Positions 40,425-48,473 of a stretch of DNA of 64,000 nt are shown here, in pieces. The stretch's first letter is position 1. Every line of letters begins with the position of its first letter. This DNA comes from an uncultured Pelagibacteraceae bacterium (GTDB taxonomy: Bacteria; Pseudomonadota; Alphaproteobacteria; Pelagibacterales; Pelagibacteraceae). A program made the translations under genes and the position numbers. The stretch is from assembly GCA_902593905.1 (NCBI GenBank), contig CACJKF010000001.1, positions 186,001 through 250,000 on the forward strand. The letters run 5' to 3'. Under the pieces are notes generated by a model. It made no database searches, was not told the DNA's origin, and was given only the letters and a program-made list of their open reading frames with translations.

Positions 40425-41735
40425 TTAAGCTACGTAAAAACTTATTACGCTGAATGCTGCAATCACCCAAATAGCTGGTGAAGTTTTTCCAAATTTACCA
40501 GTAAATATTTGAATTAAAGCATAAGAAATGAATGCTAGAGCTATACCATTACTGATACTATAAGTTAATGGCATAGTTATCATAGCCACAACTGCTGGCC
40601 CAGACTCTGCTATATCATTCCACTCAATATCAGTGATGTTTCTAACAAACAAAATTGCTACATACAACAATGCTGCGCCATCAATTTCTTTTGGTAAACT
40701 TGTAGCCAAAGGTGAAAAGAACAAACAAGCTAAGAACAGAACTCCAATTACTAATGAAGTCATTCCAGTTCTTCCGCCAGCTTTAACTCCAGCACCTGAC
40801 TCTACATAACTTGTTACTGTAGTTGTTCCCATCATTGCACCTGCAACTGTACCAACACTATCAGATAGCATTGCTTTATTAATATCTTGAACTTTACCTT
40901 TTTTATCTACTTTACCCGCAACGTTAGCAACAGATGTTAATGTTCCTGCTGTATCGAAAAAGTCAATGAATAATAAAGTAAAAACTATTGAGGCCATACC
41001 AGCTGTTAACGCGGCTTTCAGGTCAAACTCAAATAAGTAAGTCATTGGAGGAATTGATCCAACTACTCCATTGAACTTTGCTAAACCAGTGGCCCAAGCA
41101 ATTATACTGAAAAGTAAAATACCTATTATAATATTTCCTCTTATTTTCATTTTTTCCAAAACGATCATAAATACAAAAGCTAAACAACCTAGTAGAACTA
41201 GAGGATTTTTAATATCGCCAAGAGTTACAAGCGTAACCGGATGATCTCCAACAACCCCCATAATTTCAAGACCAATGATTGCTAAAAACAATCCAATTCC
41301 TGCACCTATTCCTAGCTTTAAACTTTTTGGTATCGAGTTGATTAACCAAGCGCGTAAAGGTGTTAAAGAAATTGCTAAGAAGATTACTCCAGCAACTAAA
41401 ACCGCACCTAATGCCGCTTGAGGTGTGTAACCCATTCCCGCAACTACACCGTAAGCAACAAAAGCATTGATACCCATACCTGGCGCCAATCCTATTGGCC
41501 ATGTACGTCCATGAAACGCCATTATAAAGCAGGCTAGCGCTGTTGCTAAGATTGTTGCAGTAAAAACTGCACCAAAATCAAAAAAACCCTTTTCTGTTCC
41601 AGCAAATTCACCAGATAAGATAAAAGGATTTAAAAACATTATGTATGCCATTGTAAGAAAGGTTGTTACACCAGCGATTACCTCTGTTTTAAAATTTGTT
41701 TTATGTTTTCTATATTCAAAATATTTATCCATCAT
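40425..41735 (-). CDS. AzgA-family purine permease
   Basis: A 436-residue membrane transporter of the NCS2/AzgA group, with about 12 helices. The N-terminal TNFKTEVIAGVTTFLTMAYI, GLAPGMGINAFVAYG, IDFFDTAGTL and TTTVTSYVESGAG are characteristic of guanine/hypoxanthine/adenine permeases. It pairs functionally with the convergent phosphoribosyltransferase for purine salvage. Two ATGs in a row are possible starts. A strong GGAGG site precedes them but is buried in a hairpin (41742-41760). Confidence 0.93.
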   Translation of the reverse strand: MMDKYFEYRKHKTNFKTEVIAGVTTFLTMAYIMFLNPFILSGEFAGTEKGFFDFGAVFTATILATALACFIMAFHGRTWPIGLAPGMGINAFVAYGVVAGMGYTPQAALGAVLVAGVIFLAISLTPLRAWLINSIPKSLKLGIGAGIGLFLAIIGLEIMGVVGDHPVTLVTLGDIKNPLVLLGCLAFVFMIVLEKMKIRGNIIIGILLFSIIAWATGLAKFNGVVGSIPPMTYLFEFDLKAALTAGMASIVFTLLFIDFFDTAGTLTSVANVAGKVDKKGKVQDINKAMLSDSVGTVAGAMMGTTTVTSYVESGAGVKAGGRTGMTSLVIGVLFLACLFFSPLATSLPKEIDGAALLYVAILFVRNITDIEWNDIAESGPAVVAMITMPLTYSISNGIALAFISYALIQIFTGKFGKTSPAIWVIAAFSVISFYVA

Positions 41736-41741
41736 AAAATT

Positions 41742-41782
41742 AAACCTCCGATAGGAGTTTATTACTCTAATTACGTAATAAA
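41742..41782 (-). promoter_or_regulatory. Competing hairpins over the permease ribosome binding site
   Basis: On the minus strand the GGAGGTTT ribosome binding site pairs with AAACTCC across a TATC loop (41742-41760). Just upstream, TTTATTAC and GTAATAAA (41758-41782) form an 8-base-pair stem that shares three bases with the first, so the two compete. The arrangement fits translational control of purine uptake. It does not match the purine riboswitch consensus that I know. Confidence 0.45.
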
Positions 41783-41837
41783 ATCTTAACTAAATCAGGC
41801 ATAGCAGCTTAGATTCAACCAATAGTAAATATATCTG

Positions 41838-41858
41838 TTTATAACTTTTCGTTATAAA
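41838..41858. promoter_or_regulatory. Inverted repeat upstream of the 101-residue lipoprotein
   Basis: TTTATAAC (41838-41845) and GTTATAAA (41851-41858) form a perfect 8-base inverted repeat around TTTTC. It ends 12 bases before the lipoprotein ATG, overlaps a possible -10 (TATAAA), and shares the 13 bases TTTTCGTTATAAA with the region before the 40-residue ORF (51537-51549). It may be an operator or part of a promoter. Confidence 0.35.
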
Positions 41859-41870
41859 ATAGGAATAAAT

Positions 41871-42176
41871 ATGAAAAGATTATTTTTTGTTATTTTATAC
41901 ACATTATTAATAATTTCTTTAGGTGGATGTCAAAATGTATCAAAAAAAATTGAAGATACCACATCAAAAGAAGCTAAACAGTTGAGCAAATGGTTAAATA
42001 AAAGCGAGGAAGATCTAAAAAGTTTTTTTGGCCAGCCTGATAAAGTTGAATTTTTAAAAACACGAAATAGAAATTACGTCTATGTTAGTGAAAAATATAA
42101 AATTAAGTGTGAGCGTAAGTTTGAGGTAAATCCTAGAAATATTGTGGTTGGTTTTAGTAGTAAAAACTGCTTTTAA
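41871..42176 (+). CDS. Small lipoprotein, unknown function
   Basis: A 101-residue protein with a lipoprotein signal ending in LGGCQN, so it is anchored by a cysteine near residue 20. A lysine-rich helical stretch follows, then DLKSFFGQPDKVEF and a beta-rich end, YKIKCERKFEVNPR...GFSSKNCF, with two cysteines that could form a disulfide. The FGQPDKV pattern resembles small outer-membrane-assembly lipoproteins of the SmpA type, but the match is weak. AGGA lies 7 bases before the ATG. It is followed by a hairpin terminator. Confidence 0.7.
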   Translation: MKRLFFVILYTLLIISLGGCQNVSKKIEDTTSKEAKQLSKWLNKSEEDLKSFFGQPDKVEFLKTRNRNYVYVSEKYKIKCERKFEVNPRNIVVGFSSKNCF

Positions 42177-42181
42177 TTACC

Positions 42182-42201
42182 TGCGGAGCAAATACTCCGC
42201 A
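42182..42201. terminator. Hairpin between convergent lipoprotein and hsp20 genes
   Basis: TGCGGAG (42182-42188) pairs with CTCCGCA (42195-42201) around the loop CAAATA. It lies 5 bases after the lipoprotein stop and 13 bases after the hsp20 stop on the other strand. T-runs are short, so strength is uncertain, but the place between convergent stops fits a shared terminator. Confidence 0.65.
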
Positions 42202-42213
42202 AGCAAGGTAAAC

Positions 42214-42657
42214 TTATTTTATTTCTATAAGTCTTTTTTTCTTTATTTCTGGGATGATTTTTTCACAAGAAATAGTCAGCAAACCATCTTTAAGCTCGGC
42301 ACCATTCACTTTTACATCATCTGCAATTGTAAACGATCTAGCAAAAGATCTTTGCGATATCCCTCGATGAATAACTTCATCACCCTCTTTTTCTTTAGTA
42401 CTTTTAACATCTTTTGTTTTTACAGTTAAAAGATTATCTTCATATTCAACTTCAACATCATCTTTGTTAAAGCCAGCAACTGCTACTTCAATAGCATATT
42501 TATCTTTGCCTGCTTTTCGGATGTTGTATGGCGGGTAATTGCTTTGTACAGCAAGACTGCCATTCCCTAACATCGACTCGAATTGATCAAACATGTCATC
42601 GAATCCAATGCTAAAAGGTCTAAGTGAATTAAAGATCGATAGATCCTTACTTGTCAT
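42214..42657 (-). CDS. Small heat shock protein Hsp20/IbpA
   Basis: A 147-residue chaperone that holds unfolded proteins. The alpha-crystallin domain (about 45-130) has YNIRKAGKDKYAIEVAVAGF, the HRGISQRSFARSFTI turn and GLLTISCEK. The ATG at 42657 (MTSKDLSIFNSL) is preferred because AAGGAGG lies just before it; a longer in-frame start would add 15 residues that cross this ribosome binding site. A near-perfect heat-shock promoter lies upstream (42715-42742). Confidence 0.93.
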   Translation of the reverse strand: MTSKDLSIFNSLRPFSIGFDDMFDQFESMLGNGSLAVQSNYPPYNIRKAGKDKYAIEVAVAGFNKDDVEVEYEDNLLTVKTKDVKSTKEKEGDEVIHRGISQRSFARSFTIADDVKVNGAELKDGLLTISCEKIIPEIKKKRLIEIK

Positions 42658-42714
42658 ATATCCTCCTTTGTTAGCAAGGTTAATGTCAGTCCCGTTTGGC
42701 AACCGACAACTTAT

Positions 42715-42742
42715 ACATAGGAATTATTTTTATTTTTTCAAG
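42715..42742 (-). promoter_or_regulatory. RpoH-type heat-shock promoter of hsp20
   Basis: On the minus strand CTTG (42742-42739) is followed after 17 bases by CCTATGT (42721-42715). This fits the alphaproteobacterial RpoH pattern CTTG-N17/18-CCTATNT. It lies between the prolyl oligopeptidase stop and hsp20. Transcription would start near 42707, giving a leader of about 50 bases with a strong ribosome binding site. Confidence 0.75.
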
Positions 42743-42746
42743 ATTG

Positions 42747-44831
42747 TTATTTTAAAATTTTTGCAGATTTTAAAATAAAAGAATATTCTTCTGCTAGTTC
42801 TGTGATTGCATTGTCGCGGCCAGACATTCCACCATGACCTGCTGCTTCCATCTTGCATTTTAGTAATTGATTATTATTATCAGTTTTTAAATCTCTTAAC
42901 TTTGCAATATATTTAACTGGCTCAGAATAAAGAACTCGATTATCAAACAAAGATGTAGTTATAAGCATCGGCGGATAATCTTTTTTCTTAAGATTATTAT
43001 AAGGAGAGTAAGATAGAATATATTCATAGTACTCTTTACTTTTAATTGGATTTCCCCACATTTCCCATTCACCTGGAGTTAAAGGTAGTTTTTCGTTTAA
43101 CATTGTAGTCATAGTGTCTACGAAAGGTACTAACAAAAGCATTCCAAAAAATAAATCTGGAGACAAGTTAGCTACCGCTCCACCTGTAAGACCTCCAGCT
43201 GATCCACCATAAAAACAAATTCCACCCTTATAAGTATATCTTTGTTCTATTAAATGATTTGCACATGCTACATAATCTAAAAAAGTATTTTTCTTTAATT
43301 TTTTTTTACCTTCAGTGTGCCAGCTATCCCCGAGTTCGCCTCCACCTCTAATATGAGCTATTGCAAAAATAATTCCTCTATCTACAAGACAAAATCTTGA
43401 AGCACTAAATGAACAATTAACAGAATGTTTATAAGCTCCGTAGCTATAGAGTAAGATTTTTGATTTTCCATCTTGTTTTGTGTCTTTTAATCTTACTAAA
43501 CTAATTGGAATCAATCGACCATCATGTGATTTAGCTTTGATTCTCTCTACCACATATTTTTTAGGATCATGACCAGATGGAATTTCTGTTTCTTTAACTA
43601 ATTTTTTTTCTTTAGTAACAATATCATACTCATAAATTCTTGCTGGAGTTGCCATACTCTCCCAACTAACTCTTATAATTGAAGTATTAGTATCTCTTTG
43701 CATTAAAGAAACTCCGGGAACGCCTATTGGTTCATTTGAAATTTTAATTTCTTCTTCTTTGTTAGTTTTAATATTTCTTACAAAAATTTTTGGTATAGCG
43801 TCAGACTTTTCTGATCTAAGAATATAATTGTCTAAAAATTCAAACCCGCCAATAACAGTTTCTTTTTTAGCAGGGATAAAAACTTCTAATTTATCTATCT
43901 GATTAGTCTTACATCTGAGCACCTTATAATCCCTAGCCTCTTCATTGGTGTGAACATAAAAATAACCTTGCCAAGAGTCTATTGAATAACGAACATCATT
44001 TTTTCTTTTTTGAAAAAGAGTGGGTTTAATTTCTTTAGAATCTGTGGGAAAAAAATATTCTTCGGTTGTAATATGATCGGAAGTCCCAATAATGAAATAT
44101 TTTTCATCAGAAGTAATACCAATACCACAAGTAAAAGTTTCATCAGTTTCTTCAAATATTAGTTGATCTTGATCGTTCGGAGTTCCAAGAACATGTTTAA
44201 ATATCTGTCTTGGTCTATGAAATTGATCTAATTTCGAATAAAAGAAACTTTTATTATCCAGGGCCCAAGTTACACTTCCGCTAGTATTTTCAATTATATC
44301 TTTTTCATTTTTTCCTGTTCTAAGATCTCTTAAATAAATTGTGTAATATTCTGATCCTTTTAAATCGAGAGAATAAGCAATAAAATTATCACAATAAGAA
44401 GTGCTTACAGTTCCAACCCCAAAGTATTTTGAACCAGATTTCTTCTTTTCTAAATCACCATCAAAAAAAATTTCCTCAGGTTTAGAACCATCAATGAGCT
44501 GCCTCATTCTTTTTCCATAATTACCCTTGGCTTCTGTTTTAGCCCAATAATAATATCTTTTATCTTTATATTTTAACCCAGTATCATCTAATTTAATTTT
44601 TCCTTTGATTTCGTTAAATAAATTTTTCTGTAGATCTTTAACATCTGCAAAGTAATCTTCAGTTATCTTGTTGTTAGCTTCTATATAATCCTTTACTTCA
44701 GTATCTAACTTTTTTGGATCCTTTAAAACTTCAAGGATATTTGGTTGGTCTACCCAAGAATAATCATCTTCTAGTGGAATTCCGTGATAATTTTTCGTAG
44801 TCTTAATTTTTTTAAGTTTTGGTATATTCAT
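42747..44831 (-). CDS. Prolyl oligopeptidase family S9 (oligopeptidase B-like)
   Basis: A 694-residue serine peptidase. An N-terminal seven-bladed propeller (about 70-400) is followed by the hydrolase domain. The nucleophile is in FYGGSAGGLTGG, the aspartate in TTSLFDNRVLYSEP and the histidine in AAGHGGMSGR. The ending resembles oligopeptidase B, which cuts after basic residues in short peptides. There is no signal peptide, so it is cytoplasmic. It is divergent from the J-domain gene. Confidence 0.9.
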   Translation of the reverse strand: MNIPKLKKIKTTKNYHGIPLEDDYSWVDQPNILEVLKDPKKLDTEVKDYIEANNKITEDYFADVKDLQKNLFNEIKGKIKLDDTGLKYKDKRYYYWAKTEAKGNYGKRMRQLIDGSKPEEIFFDGDLEKKKSGSKYFGVGTVSTSYCDNFIAYSLDLKGSEYYTIYLRDLRTGKNEKDIIENTSGSVTWALDNKSFFYSKLDQFHRPRQIFKHVLGTPNDQDQLIFEETDETFTCGIGITSDEKYFIIGTSDHITTEEYFFPTDSKEIKPTLFQKRKNDVRYSIDSWQGYFYVHTNEEARDYKVLRCKTNQIDKLEVFIPAKKETVIGGFEFLDNYILRSEKSDAIPKIFVRNIKTNKEEEIKISNEPIGVPGVSLMQRDTNTSIIRVSWESMATPARIYEYDIVTKEKKLVKETEIPSGHDPKKYVVERIKAKSHDGRLIPISLVRLKDTKQDGKSKILLYSYGAYKHSVNCSFSASRFCLVDRGIIFAIAHIRGGGELGDSWHTEGKKKLKKNTFLDYVACANHLIEQRYTYKGGICFYGGSAGGLTGGAVANLSPDLFFGMLLLVPFVDTMTTMLNEKLPLTPGEWEMWGNPIKSKEYYEYILSYSPYNNLKKKDYPPMLITTSLFDNRVLYSEPVKYIAKLRDLKTDNNNQLLKCKMEAAGHGGMSGRDNAITELAEEYSFILKSAKILK

Positions 44832-44844
44832 ACATGGAAATTAT

Positions 44845-45357
44845 ATGAATTTGTTTTTATTAGGAATTATCATATTTGTCATTGTTTATTTATTTTTAAA
44901 TTGGTTTGCTAGAACTAGCTCAAAGAAAATAGCTACTACCATAAAAAAAATTGCAATTTATATATCTTTAATTCTAGCTGTTCTATTTACATTAGGTGGT
45001 AAATTCATTTTTAGTCTACCAATGTGGTTGATCTTACTCTCTGGGCTTAAGATAAAAGGATTTACTGTGCTTCAATTCTATCAACTTTATAAATTAATTC
45101 AGTTCATGAAAAACAATGCTGGGAGATTTTCACAAGGGCAATTCGGACAATCCCCTGGTTCATCAAGTCTTACATCAGAAGAGGCCTATAAATTATTGGG
45201 TCTTAAAAAAGGAGCAAGCAAAGAAGAGGTATTGAAAGCAGCTAATCAGCTTCAAAAAAAAATCCATCCTGATATGAATAGAGATGTTAAAACTGAAAGG
45301 CTAAGCCAACTAGTAAATGAGGCAAAAGATAAAATTATTAAAAGTGATTTTAGTTAA
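44845..45357 (+). CDS. Membrane-anchored J-domain protein
   Basis: A 170-residue protein with two or three N-terminal hydrophobic helices (about 1-75), a glycine/serine linker, and a C-terminal J-domain (about 112-168) with the DnaK-contacting HPD motif in IHPDMNRD. The topology resembles Pam18/TIM14-type and DjlA-like co-chaperones, which recruit DnaK to the membrane. Its end overlaps the convergent glycosyltransferase by 8 bases. Confidence 0.85.
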   Translation: MNLFLLGIIIFVIVYLFLNWFARTSSKKIATTIKKIAIYISLILAVLFTLGGKFIFSLPMWLILLSGLKIKGFTVLQFYQLYKLIQFMKNNAGRFSQGQFGQSPGSSSLTSEEAYKLLGLKKGASKEEVLKAANQLQKKIHPDMNRDVKTERLSQLVNEAKDKIIKSDFS

Positions 45358-46309
45358 TTAATAGTTTAATCGATTTATCAAATACTTTTTCAAAAGAAAT
45401 CTTTTCGGCACCTAAAGTGTCATGAGTTGTTGTTTCTTCTGACTCACCCTCAGGAACAATTATTTCAATATTTTCAGAATACTTGCCATAAGCTTGAACT
45501 GGGCTATCCATAAATAGAGCCAGACATTTAATATTTAATGCAGATGAGATATGAAGCCATCCAGTGTCGTTGCCAATATATAAATCACAATTTTTAATAA
45601 TTGGAAGCGTTTCTCTTATTTTCAAGTCTTTAAATGAAGTGCACCTATCTTTTATATCTGAATTAAGAATTTCACTAACTAGCTCTTTGTCGTTTTTACC
45701 AGCAGCAATATAAAATTTAGATGGCACTGTGTCATTTATCTTCGTGCATAATTTAATATAGTTTTTTATAGACCATCTTTTTGTAGGTCCGCTAGCAGAA
45801 ATACCTAAACAAATATGTTTAAATTCTTTAGTAGCTTTACTTCTTGATTTTTCTATTTTTTCTTTACTGAGTTGTAAGATTGGTTGTGTAGGAATAATTA
45901 AACCTAACTCATGTTCGGTAAAAATTTTTGCAGATGTCACAATATTATCTTTTTTTCTAAATAATGGATATTGAGATATTTTTTTGATTCCAGCTAGTCT
46001 AGAAATTAAAAAATATCTTAATGAACTGCTGAAGATAAATACCTTATCAAATTTTTTTTCCCTTAATTTTTTTGCAAGATTGAAAAACCCAAATAAACCG
46101 TCGTGTGATCCAGTGTTTGTGTTTGTTCTTTCTAGAGTGATAATCTCGCTAATTTGATTATCATCAATCAAAAGATCGCTTGCTTTTGAATTTTCTTTCA
46201 CCAAAAGTGATACTGGTGAATTGTACTTTTTAGAGATTGCATGAATATATGGAAGGTAAATAACCATATCTCCCATACCAATTTTTGGTTGTATTATTAA
46301 AACTTTCAT
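45350..46309 (-). CDS. Glycosyltransferase family 9 (heptosyltransferase-like)
   Basis: A 319-residue enzyme with the GT-B fold of ADP-heptose transferases. The N-terminus VLIIQPKIGMGDMVIYLP and the C-terminal LYIGNDTGWLHISSALN nucleotide-sugar loop are typical of GT9. It likely adds a sugar to a lipopolysaccharide core at the inner membrane. No other LPS gene is adjacent. It is divergent from the DapA-like gene, with a 44-base gap. Confidence 0.83.
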   Translation of the reverse strand: MKVLIIQPKIGMGDMVIYLPYIHAISKKYNSPVSLLVKENSKASDLLIDDNQISEIITLERTNTNTGSHDGLFGFFNLAKKLREKKFDKVFIFSSSLRYFLISRLAGIKKISQYPLFRKKDNIVTSAKIFTEHELGLIIPTQPILQLSKEKIEKSRSKATKEFKHICLGISASGPTKRWSIKNYIKLCTKINDTVPSKFYIAAGKNDKELVSEILNSDIKDRCTSFKDLKIRETLPIIKNCDLYIGNDTGWLHISSALNIKCLALFMDSPVQAYGKYSENIEIIVPEGESEETTTHDTLGAEKISFEKVFDKSIKLLIN

Positions 46310-46353
46310 TTTAAATTTTAATATAACTTAGATAAAATAATTTAGGTAAGATT

Positions 46354-47238
46354 ATGATCAAAAAAGGGGTTTACGCTGCGAGTTTAAGCATCCTTAACAA
46401 GGAAAAAACTTTAAATATAGATTTAACAATAGCTCATGCAGTTGATGCAATTAAAAGTGGCTTACACGGCGTATTTTTTTTTGGTTCTACTGGGCAAAGT
46501 CAATTAATTTCTACTACAGAAAAAAAAGAATTTATCGCAAAAATCTCAAGTCATAAAATGAGAAAAAATTTTTTTTTAGGTACAGGATGTAATTCTCTGA
46601 ATGAAAATATAGATTTAATAAAATATGCAATGGAATATGACTTTAGGGATTTTTTAATCATGCCACCAGCTTATTATAAAGGAAACACCGATGAAGGCGT
46701 GTTAGACTTTTACTCAAGTATTATTAAATCAGCACCAAAAATAAAAATAATTCTTTATAATTTTGAAAAACTAAGTGGCTATAAGTTTTCTTCTGAAGCA
46801 GTCACAAAGTTAGTTAAATTATTCCCAGAAAATATAATAGGATGTAAAGATTCAAGTTATAACTTATTTGAGACATTAAAATTAAAAAACTTTTTAATGT
46901 TTCCTGGTTCAGAAGCAAAATTATTAAAAGGCTTGAAACTTGGATGTTCCGGATGCATCTCAGCTGTAACAAATGTTACACATTCTCTCGCTAGGCAAGT
47001 ATTTGATGATTTTGAAGATAGGAAAAAACAAACTAAAAATGAGCAATTAATTGCAGTAAGAGAAACTTTTGATCAATATAATTTGATATCAGCATTGCAT
47101 AGTTTTCATTCGTTAAAAGATCAAAATTATAAGAATATACTTCCTCCATTAACTTTACTGAGTGAAAATAAGCAAAAAGAGCTCATGAAAAAGTTGGATG
47201 GATTAAAATTTACATTAGAAAAAGATAAAGCAGCATAA
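46354..47238 (+). CDS. DapA-family aldolase of unknown substrate
   Basis: A 294-residue class I aldolase of the dihydrodipicolinate synthase/N-acetylneuraminate lyase family. The Schiff-base lysine lies in IIGCKDSSYNL. The substrate loop reads FFGSTGQS, not the usual GTTGE of DapA, and the tyrosine segment reads ILYNFEKLSGY, so it is probably not the lysine-pathway enzyme but a 2-oxo-acid aldolase. It is followed after 2 bases by a Cfa-like gene, an unusual partner. Confidence 0.8.
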   Translation: MIKKGVYAASLSILNKEKTLNIDLTIAHAVDAIKSGLHGVFFFGSTGQSQLISTTEKKEFIAKISSHKMRKNFFLGTGCNSLNENIDLIKYAMEYDFRDFLIMPPAYYKGNTDEGVLDFYSSIIKSAPKIKIILYNFEKLSGYKFSSEAVTKLVKLFPENIIGCKDSSYNLFETLKLKNFLMFPGSEAKLLKGLKLGCSGCISAVTNVTHSLARQVFDDFEDRKKQTKNEQLIAVRETFDQYNLISALHSFHSLKDQNYKNILPPLTLLSENKQKELMKKLDGLKFTLEKDKAA

Positions 47239-47240
47239 GC

Positions 47241-48446
47241 ATGTTTCTAGCAAGGATATTTTCAAGAATTTATAAAGAAGGAGGTATTATATTAATTGAT
47301 GCCAAGGGACAAAAATATATTTGCGGGAATCCAAGAAAAGAAAATCCAATTACATTAAAGCTTCTAAAAGATAATTTACAATGGAAATTATTAATTGATC
47401 CAGAACTTGAATTTCCCGAAGCCTATATGAGAAACGAGATCATTATTGAAAATGCATCTTTAAAAGATTTCTTAATGGACTTAATAAAAAATCTTGGTAG
47501 AAATGAAATTTCAACTGCGAGCTTAATTACAAAGAAAATCTATCAAGCTTGGAGATTTCTAACAAATTTTAATTTACCTGGTAAGTCCCGAAAAAATATC
47601 GAGCATCATTATGATATTGGTGGAAAAAAAGGTGAACAACTTTATGATATTTTCTTAGATACGAAACACAGATTGTATTCGTGCGCTTACTGGAAAGAAG
47701 ACACTGAAACTCTCGAAGATGCACAACAAAACAAAATAGATCATATTGTAAAAAAACTTGATATTAAAGAAGGCTCAAAAGTTCTTGAAGTAGGTTGTGG
47801 TTGGGGTGGAATGGCACTTGAAATAGCTAAACAAAAAAACTGCGAAGTAACTGGTATTTCTTTAAGCAAAAATCAAATCATATATTGCAAAGAAAAGGCA
47901 AAGGAGCTTGGATTAGACAATCAAGTAAAATTTGAACTAATCGATTATAGAGAAGCAAAAGGTAATTACGATAGGATTTACTCAGTTGGTATGTTTGAAC
48001 ATGTAGGTAAAAAATTTTACTCGACTTTTTTTAAAACAATGAATCGATTATTAAAAGATGACGGTCTTTTTTTATTGCACACAATTGGAGTAGTAGACAA
48101 ACCATCGCCTCCTAATAAATTTATAAATAAATATATTTTTCCAGGAGGGATTTGTCCATCCTTTAGCCAAATAATTACACCTTTAGAAAAGACAGGATTA
48201 ATAGTAGCAGATTCTGAAACACTTATAAGACATTATGATAGAACGTTAGAAAGCTGGTTAGAAAGGTTCTTAAATAAAAAAAATCTTGTCAAAGATTTGT
48301 TTGACGAAAAATTTGTAAAAATGTGGGAATTTTATTTAGCTAGCACTGCTGCTGCCTTTAGATATCGTGATCTCGTTGTTTTTCAATTACAAATTGTCAA
48401 GAACTTTCAATCGGCTCATAGAACAAGAGACTATATATATTCATAA
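47241..48446 (+). CDS. cfa: Cyclopropane-fatty-acyl-phospholipid synthase-like methyltransferase
   Basis: A 401-residue SAM-dependent enzyme that methylenates double bonds of membrane phospholipid acyl chains. The SAM motif VLEVGCGWGGMALEIA and the Cfa marks HYDIG, YSCAYW and SVGMFEHVG are present, followed by FPGGICPS and RHYDRTLESW. An N-terminal domain of about 100 residues binds the lipid face. It follows the DapA-like gene by 2 bases. The bicarbonate-binding residues appear kept. Confidence 0.88.
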   Translation: MFLARIFSRIYKEGGIILIDAKGQKYICGNPRKENPITLKLLKDNLQWKLLIDPELEFPEAYMRNEIIIENASLKDFLMDLIKNLGRNEISTASLITKKIYQAWRFLTNFNLPGKSRKNIEHHYDIGGKKGEQLYDIFLDTKHRLYSCAYWKEDTETLEDAQQNKIDHIVKKLDIKEGSKVLEVGCGWGGMALEIAKQKNCEVTGISLSKNQIIYCKEKAKELGLDNQVKFELIDYREAKGNYDRIYSVGMFEHVGKKFYSTFFKTMNRLLKDDGLFLLHTIGVVDKPSPPNKFINKYIFPGGICPSFSQIITPLEKTGLIVADSETLIRHYDRTLESWLERFLNKKNLVKDLFDEKFVKMWEFYLASTAAAFRYRDLVVFQLQIVKNFQSAHRTRDYIYS

Positions 48447-48449
48447 AAA

Positions 48450-48472
48450 CTGTTATTAAATTAAAGTAACAG
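48450..48472 (+). promoter_or_regulatory. Hairpin just before the lysine-rich gene
   Basis: CTGTTA (48450-48455) pairs with TAACAG (48467-48472) around an 11-base loop. The stem ends one base before the ATG at 48474 and starts 3 bases after the cfa stop. It could end the upstream transcript or control translation; there is no T-run, so it is not a typical terminator. Confidence 0.4.
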
Positions 48473-48473
48473 C

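Noticed and set aside
41736-41870. Classical purine riboswitch upstream of the purine permease
   Set aside because: The conserved loop and junction bases of that riboswitch are not there; only local hairpins around the ribosome binding site are seen.
42142-42429. Plus-strand open frame across the lipoprotein end and hsp20
   Set aside because: It overlaps the terminator and the antisense of hsp20, and its product looks like low-complexity shadow sequence.
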